Positions 22,461-32,596 of a stretch of DNA of 64,000 nucleotides are shown here, piece by piece. Below the pieces are notes generated by a model. The model was not told where the DNA came from and made no database searches. It saw only the letters and a program-made list of their open reading frames with translations. The number at the start of each line of letters is the position of its first letter. Position 1 is the first letter of the stretch. The position numbers and the translations under genes were made by a program. This stretch comes from Plazaster borealis (lineage: Eukaryota > Echinodermata > Asteroidea > Forcipulatida > Labidiasteridae), in assembly GCA_021014325.1 (NCBI GenBank), contig CM037459.1, positions 16,146,501-16,210,500 of the forward strand, read 5' to 3'.

Positions 22461-23413
22461 GTCATTATCACACAAGTGGCCACTCGATGGACATAACCTA
22501 TGCAACAAACAAAGAGTGTGAACAAACAGAACCCAACCAACGCAGCTAATTTGAGTCTTTGACCACTCCAGCAGATAGCGATACTGCCCGATCACGCTTG
22601 CCATTGTTTCAACGGCGAACTTTGCCTCTATAACGTAGATGAACCAACCGACAACAGAACCCAACCAACGCCGCTGAACTGGGACTTTGACCACTCCAGA
22701 TAGCGATACTGATAAGAAAACTAGTCTCGACGTGTTCAATGCCGAGGCGTGACGTCACAGAGCTGCAACAACAAACTTGCCCGGACAAAAACTACAGAAC
22801 GGTTAACTGACCAGCCTTTTCTACTTCCTCAACGTCTTAACAGGCGTTGTGGAAGACACTGCTTTGTTTTCACTTTGTGAAAATACAAACGAACAGTACA
22901 CGGCTCGTTTGTGCTGCGTGGAATGACTCTGCGCCGCTCCGTGATTTCAAGAAATCACTAACGCACCGCTAAACTGAGGTTAAACAATAACGGTTTTGCC
23001 CTCAGTTACACTGTCGTGGGACAAGATTTCAAGCGGTGTCTTACAGACACCACTCAACACGATGCAGGCATCATGTTTACTACGTCTCGACCCTTCGGGT
23101 CTCCCGAACACTGCCGTGGGCCGAACGACTCCTCACTACGTGACTCGCCTTCGGCCTTTCAGGCCTCCGGAACACTGCCGTGGGCCGAATGACTCATCAC
23201 TGCATGATTCGACTTCGCACCACCACTACCAGGTGAGCAAACACCGTTACCGCCATTATGATTTTTGTACCATTTTTAAGGTGTGCAAAAACAGTCACCA
23301 CCATTTTTCTGGTGGTGGGTGTGCACGTGGGTGTGCACACTGCACACTGTGCACACTTTTGGCATACTACCCGAAAACGGGGTGTGTGTGCCTCCATATA
23401 TACTACTACCGCC

Positions 23414-24049
23414 TGATCCCAGAGCAGCGGCCGGAGTTGTGGTCAGAGCGTCCGTGACAGCGGGGCTGTCGGAGCCGTGTGAGAGTCTGTTGCGGCAGCG
23501 AGGGGGGAAGTCTAGCGGCTTATATCGTGGCGCTGGGTATGTCATGCAATTAATTGTTTAAGCACTGTTCAGGACCGATTTTGTTAGACCTCCTCACAAG
23601 TATCACCTTCATTAATTATAATTATTACGTGCTCTTATTAATAAACCTCTCTATAATCATTAATTCTTAGCCCAGGAGGAATCTGCATTATTATCCCTTA
23701 AGGACACAGTTAACCCTTAAGGAAATTCCACGCCACCCTTAACTTAAGGTAATTCAAGGCTATCTTAAGGAACCAGTAACCCCTTAAGGAATCTACAACT
23801 TCACTTAAGTAAATAAGGTGTTCATTTATAATAAAGGGTAAACCCGCGGCTCTTGAGTGATCTCTCTTGTTTGAATTATTGGGTCTAAGTGCTGCTCAGC
23901 TTAGGTTTAGCTCCCGTCCATAGAGTTGCCAGGAAAAAGTGTTGCGTGCAGCGATATATGGTTGCCAAACGACCTCCCCCACAGTACTGTAGGGCTGCCG
24001 CTCGCCTGTGCAGTACCGAGTCAAATTGACCCGGACGGGATTCGCCACA
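23414..24049 (+). mobile_element. 5' LTR, right part (R/U5 side)
   Basis: Matches 43747-45270 of the 3' LTR minus the TTAA insertion there, and ends in ATTCGCCACA (CA terminus). It contains several CCTTAAGG palindromes. A possible promoter or polyadenylation signal cannot be assigned with confidence. Confidence 0.85.
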
Positions 24050-24050
24050 T

Positions 24051-24068
24051 TGGTGTCAGAAGTGGGAT
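24051..24068 (+). promoter_or_regulatory. Primer binding site, tRNA-Leu type
   Basis: TGGTGTCAGAAGTGGGAT begins one base after the LTR terminus CA and is complementary to the 3' end of metazoan tRNA-Leu (…ATCCCACTTCTGACACCA). It primes minus-strand DNA synthesis. Confidence 0.85.
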
Positions 24069-24105
24069 TAAGGCGTAACACTTTTAGGAAACTGCATCTG
24101 CAGTA

Positions 24106-25389
24106 ATGGATTCTAAATGGAGGGAAGAGGAGCTTGAGGTGCTCAGAGTAGAGGCACACCATGCTGAAAGCATGTACGAGGATGCACTCAAGGAAAAACG
24201 GAAACTTGAGGAACAGGTCAAACTAATGAAATCAATTATTCAGGATAAGGATGAGAAATCCAGGATGAAGGGAGTAGGCCGGACCGTAACTCCGGAACTA
24301 TTCATGGACACCCCAACTCCTGCTGTCTCTAGCACTTTTTGCTCAACATTAGGGGTACCAGGCACACCTGCAAACACTAGAAGAACAGAGGAGACATCCT
24401 TGGGAGAGGCCAGGGAATCTAAGGAAAGTCAGGACAGAATTAGGAAGCCGAATATTTGTCCTGACCGGTTCAGTGGAAAAGTGCCATGGAAGGACTATAA
24501 GGCACATTTTCAGGCTTGCTGCGTGGCAAATGGGTGGAAGGACAGACAGGCTGTTGTATTCTTGGCAGCCAGCCTTCAGGGACAGGCACTGAAGGTGCTG
24601 GGAAGCCAACCAGAGGGGAAAGATCTTTCGCTGAAGGAACTTTTGGAAAGACTGGATCAACGTTTTGGACCTGGACAACAAGCGGATTTCCATCTGATGG
24701 AGCTGCGTCATCGTCGTCAGGGTGAAACTGAAACCCTGCAGGAACTTGGAGCCAGTTTGAGGGAGCTTGCAGCGTTGGCGTACCCGGAGTTCTCAGAAGA
24801 GAGTAAAGAGAGGTTGGCTAAGGGGCATTTCATGGACGCCGTGAAAGACAGAGAAATCAGGGAGGGTATTTTCCGTGCAAAGCCTGCCACCCTTGACGAT
24901 TCGATCAAGGCTGCGTTGCAAACACAGAGCTTCCTGCGGACGGAGGACCGTAGGACTAGCGATAAGGCTAGGAATTTTGCCAGAGTACTTGAAGGCACGG
25001 AGGAAACCACGCTGAAAGAACTTAAGGGAGAGATAAGGGAAACCCAGGATTCCATGGGACAAGCCTTGGGAAAAACACGAGCGATGCTACAGGACATCAG
25101 TAAGGGGAACCAGGAGACCCCAGCGAATTATGATACTGGATCAAGATCTGAAAAGAGACGGAAAAGCAGGACACAGGATGCATGTTATAACTGCAAAGCA
25201 GTGGGACATTTTGCAAGGAACTGTCCTCAACCAAGGAACGAAGGATGTTATCGTTGTAAGGAAAAGGGGCACATTGCACGGGACTGCAAAGCACCCAAAC
25301 CTGAGCAAAATGGAGAGTCGGGAAACGACAAACAGCCTTCCCTGGGGTCCAAGGGTGGGCTGGCGATTCAAAAGGACCACAAACGGTAG
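24106..25389 (+). CDS. gag: Gag of the Ty3/gypsy element (427 aa)
   Basis: Structural protein of the retroelement particle. The frame opens with MDSKW 38 bases after the primer site. Residues about 1-45 form a coiled coil (REEELEVLRVEAHHAES, KRKLEEQVKLM). About 108-250 is the capsid-like region with the Ty3-type core (CPDRFSGKVPWKDY, RFGPGQQADFHLMEL, ETLQELGASLRELA). The C-terminus carries two CCHC zinc knuckles, CYNCKAVGHFARNC (about 360-373) and CYRCKEKGHIARDC (about 381-394), for nucleic-acid binding. The frame is intact. It ends 60 bases after a candidate slippery site that would join it to protease. The first ~98 codons also exist as an inverted copy ending at 17891. Confidence 0.9.
   Translation: MDSKWREEELEVLRVEAHHAESMYEDALKEKRKLEEQVKLMKSIIQDKDEKSRMKGVGRTVTPELFMDTPTPAVSSTFCSTLGVPGTPANTRRTEETSLGEARESKESQDRIRKPNICPDRFSGKVPWKDYKAHFQACCVANGWKDRQAVVFLAASLQGQALKVLGSQPEGKDLSLKELLERLDQRFGPGQQADFHLMELRHRRQGETETLQELGASLRELAALAYPEFSEESKERLAKGHFMDAVKDREIREGIFRAKPATLDDSIKAALQTQSFLRTEDRRTSDKARNFARVLEGTEETTLKELKGEIRETQDSMGQALGKTRAMLQDISKGNQETPANYDTGSRSEKRRKSRTQDACYNCKAVGHFARNCPQPRNEGCYRCKEKGHIARDCKAPKPEQNGESGNDKQPSLGSKGGLAIQKDHKR
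25320..25326 (+). promoter_or_regulatory. Candidate -1 ribosomal frameshift site (G GGA AAC)
   Basis: The heptamer GGGAAAC is in the correct register of gag (TCG GGA AAC). Slipping back one base enters the protease frame, which is open without a stop from here to the TGA at 25845. A downstream pseudoknot was not assessed. Confidence 0.6.
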
Positions 25390-27134
25390 GAGGAATACTT
25401 CAGGGGACTACGCTTCCCTCATGGGACCAAAAGAAGGGAGGACTTTATGTGAGTGCCCGTGTGAGGGGAGAAGAGACCCTTATGCTACTCGATACAGGGG
25501 CGACAGATACCATAATTTCTATGGTGGTATATTACAGACTACCGAAGGAACGGAGGCCATTGTTGAGCATGGACGGAGTAGGACTGTATGGAGCTGACGA
25601 TCACTCAAAAGAGACGATAGGTGGAGCGTGGTTAGAGGTTCAAGTCGGGAAGACTACCTCCCCAGTGCGGGCTATCTTTGCCAAATTGGAGATGGATGGA
25701 ATCCTCGGGATGGACTACCTCCTACCAACAAGGGGACGGTTGGATTTTCAGGAGTTAGTCCTGGCCTTGAATGGACAGAAGATTAAGTGTGTAAATAAAA
25801 AGGGCAATACTTTCTGTGCCCGAGTGGTCGTAGGAGAGACCATATGAGTGCCTCCAGGGCATGAAGCACTTGTATCGGGGAGAGTGACACAGGAGTTTAC
25901 TGGGCTTGGAATAATGGAACCTGCGGAGAGTACAGAGTTGACGGCTAGGGGGCTGATTGATGCGAGACTTTTGGTAAAGCCTGAGGAAAATAAATTGCCA
26001 ATAAGGGTTTTCAACCCAGGAAGGAGGGTATGTGTTGTTAAGGCCGGCAGTATGGCTGGTTTGCTGACTCAGGTGTTGGAGCAGGACGTGCAACCACATC
26101 AACCCATCCAGGGAGGACAACCCGAGCAGTTGCCTGAACATCTGCAGGACTTGTTCAACCGGAGCATTGAGGGAGTGAAGTCTGAGTATCATGCGGAGGT
26201 GGCAGGGTTACTTACCGAGTTCCAGGATGTATTCTCGAAGGGTAGTGACGATATTGGACGCACGGAATGCGTAAAACACCATATAGAAACAGAGGGCACA
26301 AGGCCTATACGAGAGAGACCTAGGTTTCCGGCAGTCGAACAGGAGGAAATTAATCGGCAGGTCCAGGACTTGCTTAAGGATGGAAGGATTGTACCCTCAG
26401 GTAGCCCTTGGGCATCAAATGTGGTGATTGTTAAAAAGAAGGACGGAAGCAAGCGGTTCTGTGTGGACTATCAGAGACTTAATTCGTTAACCATAAAGGA
26501 TGCCTAGATCCATTCCCCCTGTTTGATGATTCCCTTGATGCGCTGTCAGGATCGCAGTGGTTCTCCACATTGGACCTTGCCGCAGGTTATTGGAAAGTGA
26601 CATTGGATAAGGACGCACAGGAGAAATCGGCCTTTGTAGTGAAGGGCGGTCTTTACAGTTGGCGTGTGATGCCCTTTGGGCTATGTAATGCGCCTTCGAC
26701 TTTCGAGAGACTCATGGAACGGGTGTTGAGTGGCCTTCACTGGGAGACGCTTTTGGTATATATGGACGATGTCATAGTGTTCGGCAAGACTGTACCGGAG
26801 AAACTCAGTCGACTGAAGGTCGTTTTACAGCGCCTGAGGGACGCAGGGCTGAAGTTGAAACCAGCCAAATGTGATCTGTTCAAACAGAAGGTTCGCTACC
26901 TCGGCCATGTGGTGACTCCGGAGAGGATTAGCACAGATCCTGAAAAGATCAAGGTCGTCGGGGATTGGCTGGTCCCAAAAACAGTAAAGGAAGTTCGCAG
27001 TTTCATAGGACTGGCCTCCTACTACAGGAGGTTTATAGAGGGATTTTCTGCAGTGGCAAGGCCCTTGCACAGACTGACGGAGAAACACAAGGAATTCCAT
27101 TGGACCATGGAATGTCAGGCGTCCTTCGAGGAAT
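25326..27134 (+). pseudogene. pol: Protease and reverse transcriptase of the Ty3/gypsy element, first part
   Basis: Protease shows LMLLDTGATDTI with the catalytic DTGA, and GILGMDYL. RT shows KKKDGSKRFCVDYQRLN, then FSTLDLAAGYWKV, PFGLCNAPSTFERLM and VYMDDVIVFGKT (catalytic DD), followed by FKQKVRYLGHVV, PKTVKEVRSFIGLASYYRRFI and the start of the connection to RNase H. Breaks: an in-frame TGA at 25845, a TAG plus frameshift near 26505-26515 between the YQRLN and LDLAAGY motifs, and the insertion of a 12.4-kb DNA transposon after 27134. Domain order protease-RT-RNase H-integrase, together with the part after 39505, places it in Ty3/gypsy (Metaviridae). Confidence 0.9.
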
Positions 27135-27200
27135 AGGCCCTTTTCATGAAACATGCAAATGAGATACGCGCATGCGCACTAATAGCACTGGTTGGCAAAG
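27135..27200. repeat. Left terminal inverted repeat of the ISL2EU-type element
   Basis: Complement of 39436-39502. It contains ATGCAAAT (octamer-like) and GCGCATGCGC. Just inside is a palindrome-rich stretch CGTACGTACGACGTACGT unique to this end. Confidence 0.85.
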
Positions 27201-27338
27201 CGAACTTCCGTACGTACGACGTACGTCTCAAAAAAAATTATCGAACGTCACGCACTATTGAGGGGGCTGTTTTTTGTTTACACTTCACAGCTGATCGGTA
27301 AAAGAAATCACTTGTATTGTAAACAAATACCCGCAATA

Positions 27339-30300
27339 ATGTCTTTCTCCAACAATGTATATAAAGAGAAAGATCTTAAGAGATTATTGCTTCCTGAATT
27401 AAAGTCGCTGGCTGTAGATTCTGGATGTGGTAAGACCATCATGCAATCACGAAGTAAGGCAAACGTCATAAAGTTCTTGTTAGATCTTGGAGGTGGAGGA
27501 GACAGCAGTACATCGCCATCGCCATCGACGACGGGTATCGCACAACAATGGCCGGACCATTTCACCAAGCTGGATGACAAGGCCATTTGTCATGTTCCTG
27601 CTATTACTTTCAGTAATATATACCAGTACTGCACCCAGAAAACTAACACGAAAACGTCGTTTAAGTCCTTCGACCGTGCTGTGAGGCATGTTGATGCAGG
27701 GGACGTGCACGCCCTCGAGTATCACAAGGTAGGCCTATAAAGTGTAATCATGGAATTTCCTAATCATGGAGGTAGAATTACTACCTCCATGGTATAATAA
27801 AATGACTAAATAATAATATGACTTTTGGGCGTTTTCACAAACGTTAACCGTTAATAATAATAATAATATCGAAGTCTTATATAGCGCACGTATCTACCAA
27901 ACAAGGTACTCAAGGCACTTGGTATATACTTTTTAAACAGAAAGATGGGTTATTGAAGTTATGAATTATGAGACCCAATTATGTAGCACCTTATAATGTT
28001 TATTACAAGGTGCTATGGCGCATTCAGCAGCCACAACCAGGAACACCGGGGCGAACCCCTTCTCTTTTCGATAAGTGCACTGGGTTCTTTTACATGCGTT
28101 ACACAACACATGGGACCAACGGCTTTACGTCCCATCCGAAGGACGAAGCAATGGTTAAGTGTCTTGCTTAAGGACACAAGTGTCACCACGGCTGGGGATT
28201 CGAACCCACACTCTGCTGATCAGAAACACCAGAGTTTGAATTCGGTGCTCTTAACCGTTGATTTGAACAGACCGTACAAGACTCACACATAAATTTAGTC
28301 TTGGTTGAAGATGCTCCTGTTGTTTATTATCAAGGATAGATCTGGGACGCAGCCGCGCTTTATTTTTCCATATTCCACGAGCGCCCGTGTGTTATAATGA
28401 ATTTATCTTCCAGCCTCATTAAATCAATGTGCGAAGTTTGAAATTTCAGAGCGTTGTTTCATGACGAACAGCATGCATGCGCAAAGTTCAGAACGTTATT
28501 TTTGCACTGATCGTATGCGGAGGGTGACGCATGACACTCACAATACGCAGAGTGCAATATAAAAAAGGGAGTAGGTTATGGCTTGATATCACACTCTGGT
28601 TCGAGCAGCTGATTGGAGGATTAGCGCCCACTGGAAGAAAAAATGCTGTGCATAGACAAATTTCAGTTAGGCTAATATTTGTGGTCCTTGTTATCCTTTG
28701 ATAGGCTTGCTTCAAAATGCAGTCATGTAGGTGCACTACTTTTCTGCCTTGAAGACATCAAACGACGAGGATTGCTACCATCCAAAACATCGAAAGAGGC
28801 AACATGGAACATCCCCAGACAGAAAATCATAGACATGCAGCCCCTGGACGACATCAAACTTTCAAGACCCAAATACCCTCCAGGTTAGTTACACAGCTTG
28901 AATAAAATTCCATCTTGAGGAAGAATGAGTTTACCCATCTATTATTCTTTGTAATTTTTTTGAAGAGGCACTCTAAGGTAAAATTCAGTTCTGTGTTTCA
29001 CTCGTTTTCCAAATGGTAAGGCTCTTAAATGTAAAAACAGTTCATTTAAGCCTCTAACCTTACATTAAAGAGGTGATGTAATTTTATTTGATACCCCTTC
29101 CATTTTAACACAGTGACGTCACATTGTAAACTAACATGATATCATGGGTTGAATACCTTTTGTACGGGGGATCTGTAATTCATCCATGAATTTCCTTAAA
29201 ACTCATTCAAATTGGCATTGAAAGTGACTTTTTTACAAACAATTCTTTCTGTATTGAGCGTTACAGACTCATTTGTTTACATTGTGACGTCACTGTGTAA
29301 AATAATTCACAAAAATCAGATAAGATTACATGTTACACCAATTTTAAGTAAGGTTTACTAGAGGCTTGTTATCTTTTTCATATTTTAATAAGGACTCTAT
29401 CTGTTGTTAAATGAGTGAAACAAAAAACTTTAATTGACCTTGAAGTGTCTTGTCTCTTAAACCTTTCCTAATACATCAACATGGTTTATTTTTTTAACAG
29501 CAGACACCATTGAAAAACAGACAGAGTTTGATCCGAGGCATTCATCAGACAAGATGCAGTGCTCAGATGAGGAACTACGAGACAAGGTCAAAGCTCTAAT
29601 GGATGCTTCCCCAAACTGTGTCCTGGGTCATGCCTGGGGTCTGTCCAATCAGCCTCCAAGTGTAGGCACAGAGATAGAGGTATCTACAAGCATCCAATAT
29701 CATGGTATGTTAACTTCTCTAGTTACTTCACAATTTAAGGAACATTTTTTTCTCTAGTGTCTTCTTCGTCCTTAAAGACACTGGACACTATTGGTAAATG
29801 TCAAAGACCAGTCTTCTCACTTGGTGTATCTCAACATATGCATAAAATAATGAAAGAAAAAACACCCTTGTCACATGAAGTTGTGTGCTTTCAGATGCTT
29901 GATTTCAAGACCTCAAAATCTAATTCTGAGGTCTCAAAATCAAATTCGTGGAAAATTACTTCTTTCTCGAAGACTAAGTTACATGTACTTCAGAGGGAGC
30001 CATTTCTCACAGTGTTTTATGCTATCAACATCTCCCCATTACTCGTTACCAAGTAAGGTTTTATGCTAATAATTATTCTGAGTAATTACCAATAGTGTCC
30101 ACTGCCTTTAATGCAATATTCATAAATACCTCAGACAGTATTGCTATTCCTATTGGTCTTGTCTTCAATTTACCACCTTCCCTTATTCCACTAACACTTG
30201 TGGGATAACTACAAAATAACGTTTTTTTGTTTGACTTATTTTTCAGCCAATCTCAACAAGCTCAAACGTGTATACAGTGAGCTTGATTATACAGCAGTGA

Positions 30301-31034
30301 AGAAGAAGTCGGATGAGGTGTTTGATGCAATAACAATCAGCCAGGACCAGACAAACCAAATTGAAGAATCAACAAGGGGGCAAGCAAATAATTCTAATTG
30401 GCATATCTTCAGGGCAGGGCGAATCACATCTTCAAATATGAAAACAGCAATCAATACTAAATTACATAAACCACCAATCCACTTAATTAAATTAATATGT
30501 TATCCTCAAGATCAGCCTCTTATTCATTCTCCAGCCATCATGTGGGGTAATGCTCACGAAGATGCAGCAAGGTCCAAGTATTTTTGGAGACAGAAGCAAG
30601 TTCACCAATCATTAAATATTACTAAATCAGGGTTATTTGTCCATCCAGATTTCGCTTACTTGGGGGCCTCACCTGATGGTAGAGTCGAGTGTGATTGCTG
30701 TGGGAAGGGGGTTGTTGAAATTAAATGTCCATACTCAATCAGGGATAAGAATGTGACAAATGAAGTTAGTTTCCTGAAGGATGGGAGTGATGGTTTGGTT
30801 CTAAATAGTAATCATCCTTACTTTTATCAGATACAAACACAAATGTTTTTAACATGCACTTCTTATTGTGATCTTGCTGTTTATACTTTGAAGGATTTGT
30901 TTATCCACAGAGTATTTAAGGATGATAGATTTTGTGACATGATGATCCAGAAGGCAAAGTGTACCTACAAGGCTATTATTCTTCCAGAGTTGCTTGGTCA
31001 CATAATTACAGGAAGCACAAGGTATGAGCAGTAA
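27339..31034 (+). CDS. YqaJ-type nuclease protein of the ISL2EU-type element (SAP-like, SWIM remnant, YqaJ)
   Basis: Exons: 27339-27728, 28705-28883, 29501-29704, 30247-31034 (stop TAA). Exon 1 begins MSFSNNVYKEKDLKRLL with a SAP-like helix pair (LPELKSLAVDSG, SKANVIKFLLDL). Exon 2 contains ASKCSHVGALLFCLED, the C-x-H half of a SWIM zinc finger. Exon 4 is a YqaJ viral-recombinase-like PD-(D/E)XK nuclease: WGNAHEDAARS (E), LGASPDGRVEC (D), VVEIKCPYS (ExK) and PYFYQIQTQMF (Q). Exons 2-4 join in phase, but exon 1 ends in phase 0 while exon 2 needs two extra bases, and the C-x-C half of the SWIM finger is missing. An exon is therefore lost or unrecognised, probably where a SINE now sits. The protein's role in transposition is unknown; exonuclease activity is inferred from the motif. 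Confidence 0.8.
27850..28262 (-). repeat. tRNA-Leu-like SINE in the first intron of the YqaJ gene
   Basis: On the minus strand it starts with GGTTAAGAGCACCGAA (A-box side), runs through a long variable-arm-like segment to GGTTCGAATCCCC (B box), then a unique body, and ends in CTATATAAGACTTCGATATTATTATTA. The B box is intact. The first ~15 bases of the tRNA-like head appear missing, so it is slightly 5'-truncated. Confidence 0.65.
29776..30107 (+). mobile_element. TTAA-flanked MITE, copy 1
   Basis: Flanked by TTAA on both sides (29772-29775, 30108-30111). Ends AGACACTGGACAC and GTGTCCACTGCCT are inverted repeats. TTAA targets are typical of the piggyBac superfamily. It sits in the intron before the YqaJ exon. 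Confidence 0.75.
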
Positions 31035-31295
31035 ACGTAGTGTACTCTTTCGGATTGAGTCATTTACAAACACTAGCCAAAAAACTAAGGTTCATACTAC
31101 AGAAAAACTGCTCACCAATAGCCCGATTGCGTAAGCTCGGTCACGCGACCTGAGATGGGTGTTGAACTTCAACAAACATATGGCATCCTCCATATCAAAG
31201 TGCAATGATAAAGCAATTGCACGTCATGTGTATGATAAAAGTAACAATTTATTTTTAAAACAGTATTTTCACAGGTTTAGGCCTATGCTTCTTAA

Positions 31296-31665
31296 AGGCA
31301 CTGGACACTGTTGGTAATTATTCAAAATAATTGTTGACTTAAAAAATTACTTGGTTACGAGCAATGGAGAGCTGTTGATAGTATAAACATTGAAAGAAAC
31401 AGCTCCCTCTGAAATAACGTAGTTTTTGAGAAAGAAGTAATTTCTCACTAAAATATTTGAATTGAAATCGAGACCTCAGCTGAGGTCTCGATTCAAGGCA
31501 TCTGAAAGCACACAGCTTGTGCGACAAGGGCGTTCATTATTCTCCTGCAACTTTGATGACCAATTGAGTTCAAATTTTCACAGGTTTGTTATTTTATGCA
31601 CATATGTTGAGACACACCAAGTGGGAAGACTGGTCTTTGACAATTACCAAAGGTGTCCAGTGCCT
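31296..31665 (-). mobile_element. TTAA-flanked MITE, copy 2 (opposite orientation)
   Basis: Flanked by TTAA (31292-31295, 31666-31669), ends AGGCACTGGACAC and GTGTCCAGTGCCT. The internal sequence is the reverse complement of copy 1, including an ACCTCAG/CTGAGGT palindrome. It lies just after the YqaJ stop codon. Confidence 0.75.
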
Positions 31666-31799
31666 TTAATGACACCTAAATTTAAATTAATATGCAAATT
31701 TTCATTATTTTCAATGAAACTTGAATCCTTGATTCTGATTGGTTGATCCTCGGCAACAACTTTATTGCACGGTCCATATCACACACCCTACATACTGGG

Positions 31800-31970
31800 C
31801 TGGGCCCAGTTTCATAGCACTGCCTTATGGTTAGCAAATTATTGTGCTTACTGTAGCAGAAAAAAATGCTCAAGTATAAGCGTATTTCACAGGTTAGCAA
31901 AAAATGAAATGAAAATTGTGCAGAAAGCAAAAAATCAGCTACTTAGCAGCGCTTGGAAAATAAGCCCTGT
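31800..31970. repeat. Diverged relative of the palindromic repeat at 12396-12526
   Basis: Starts TGGGCCCAGTTTCATAGCACTG and ends near GCAGCGCTTGG...AAGCCC. The right arm is decayed. Confidence 0.4.
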
Positions 31971-32596
31971 TCTAACTCCATTTCTGAATGTCAAGTTTGC
32001 TTGAAAATTAATTTGCTATCACACTAATGCTCGTGGAATTTGGAAAAATATAGAGTGTTTGATTTCCCATATCCAACTCGGCCTTCTGCCTTGTTTGATA
32101 TGGGACACAGAAGCAATCTTTTTCTGTGTTCAACTTGCGCTTGTGTGGTATCTAATTTCAGATCAAAATGTCTTTAATTTGTCAGAATTTAAGTTTTAAA
32201 AGTCCATTTGTTTGATTGGGTCTTATTTTGTTTGAAGAAAAACGTATCAGTGGATGTGCATGTATTGTCAAATGGCTACATACAAGTAAAATGAAATAAT
32301 ATCCCATTTGGGGATCATTGCCAAAGCTTGACCATAGTGTTGATTTAAATTATATTTTGTGGTTTATTTTTCGTTTCACTGGCTTGAAACTACATAAAAA
32401 AATGCATCACGTGACCAAAACGTTGAGCGTAAACCCATATGGGGGCATCATTAGGTAGTTTGAATGAGAGTTCTTTACTTTAAGATTTAGACTGACTGGA
32501 AGATAAATGACTTTAAGGATGTTTATTACAATGTAGGCCTACAGTGTATGATTGAAATACTATTTCAACCGTACTTGGAATATGCTTGTCAATGGC

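Larger units (their letters stand above)
18590..23407. mobile_element. Inverted-repeat element of Polinton-like end structure carrying a zinc-finger ORF
   Basis: Terminal inverted repeats span 18590-19543 and 22458-23407 (954 and 950 bp). They begin AGTAGTATATATGG and end CCATATATACTACT. The right end abuts ACCGCC (23408-23413). On the far left the LTR ends in the same ACCGCC followed by AGTAG (17588-17598), so the original insertion had a 6-bp target duplication. A 6-bp duplication with AG...CT ends is what Polinton/Maverick elements show; IS3EU elements also make 6-bp duplications. None of the Polinton genes (DNA polymerase B, integrase, ATPase, capsid) is visible in the 2.9-kb core, so it is non-autonomous or a new type. 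The core holds an intact 323-aa zinc-finger ORF and a 49-aa frame. Confidence 0.75.
22458..24400 (+). repeat. Right arm of the giant inverted repeat
   Basis: Native-orientation counterpart of 17597-19543: terminal repeat of the inserted element (22458-23407), LTR right part, primer site and the first 98 codons of gag. Beyond 24400 the gag reading continues normally while the left arm switches to LTR, so this arm is the donor copy. Confidence 0.9.

Noticed and set aside
27192..27338. Longer N-terminus of the YqaJ protein from 27192
   Set aside because: This segment lies inside the terminal inverted repeat and is Arg/Lys-rich noise; the ATG at 27339 begins the conserved-looking SAP-like part.
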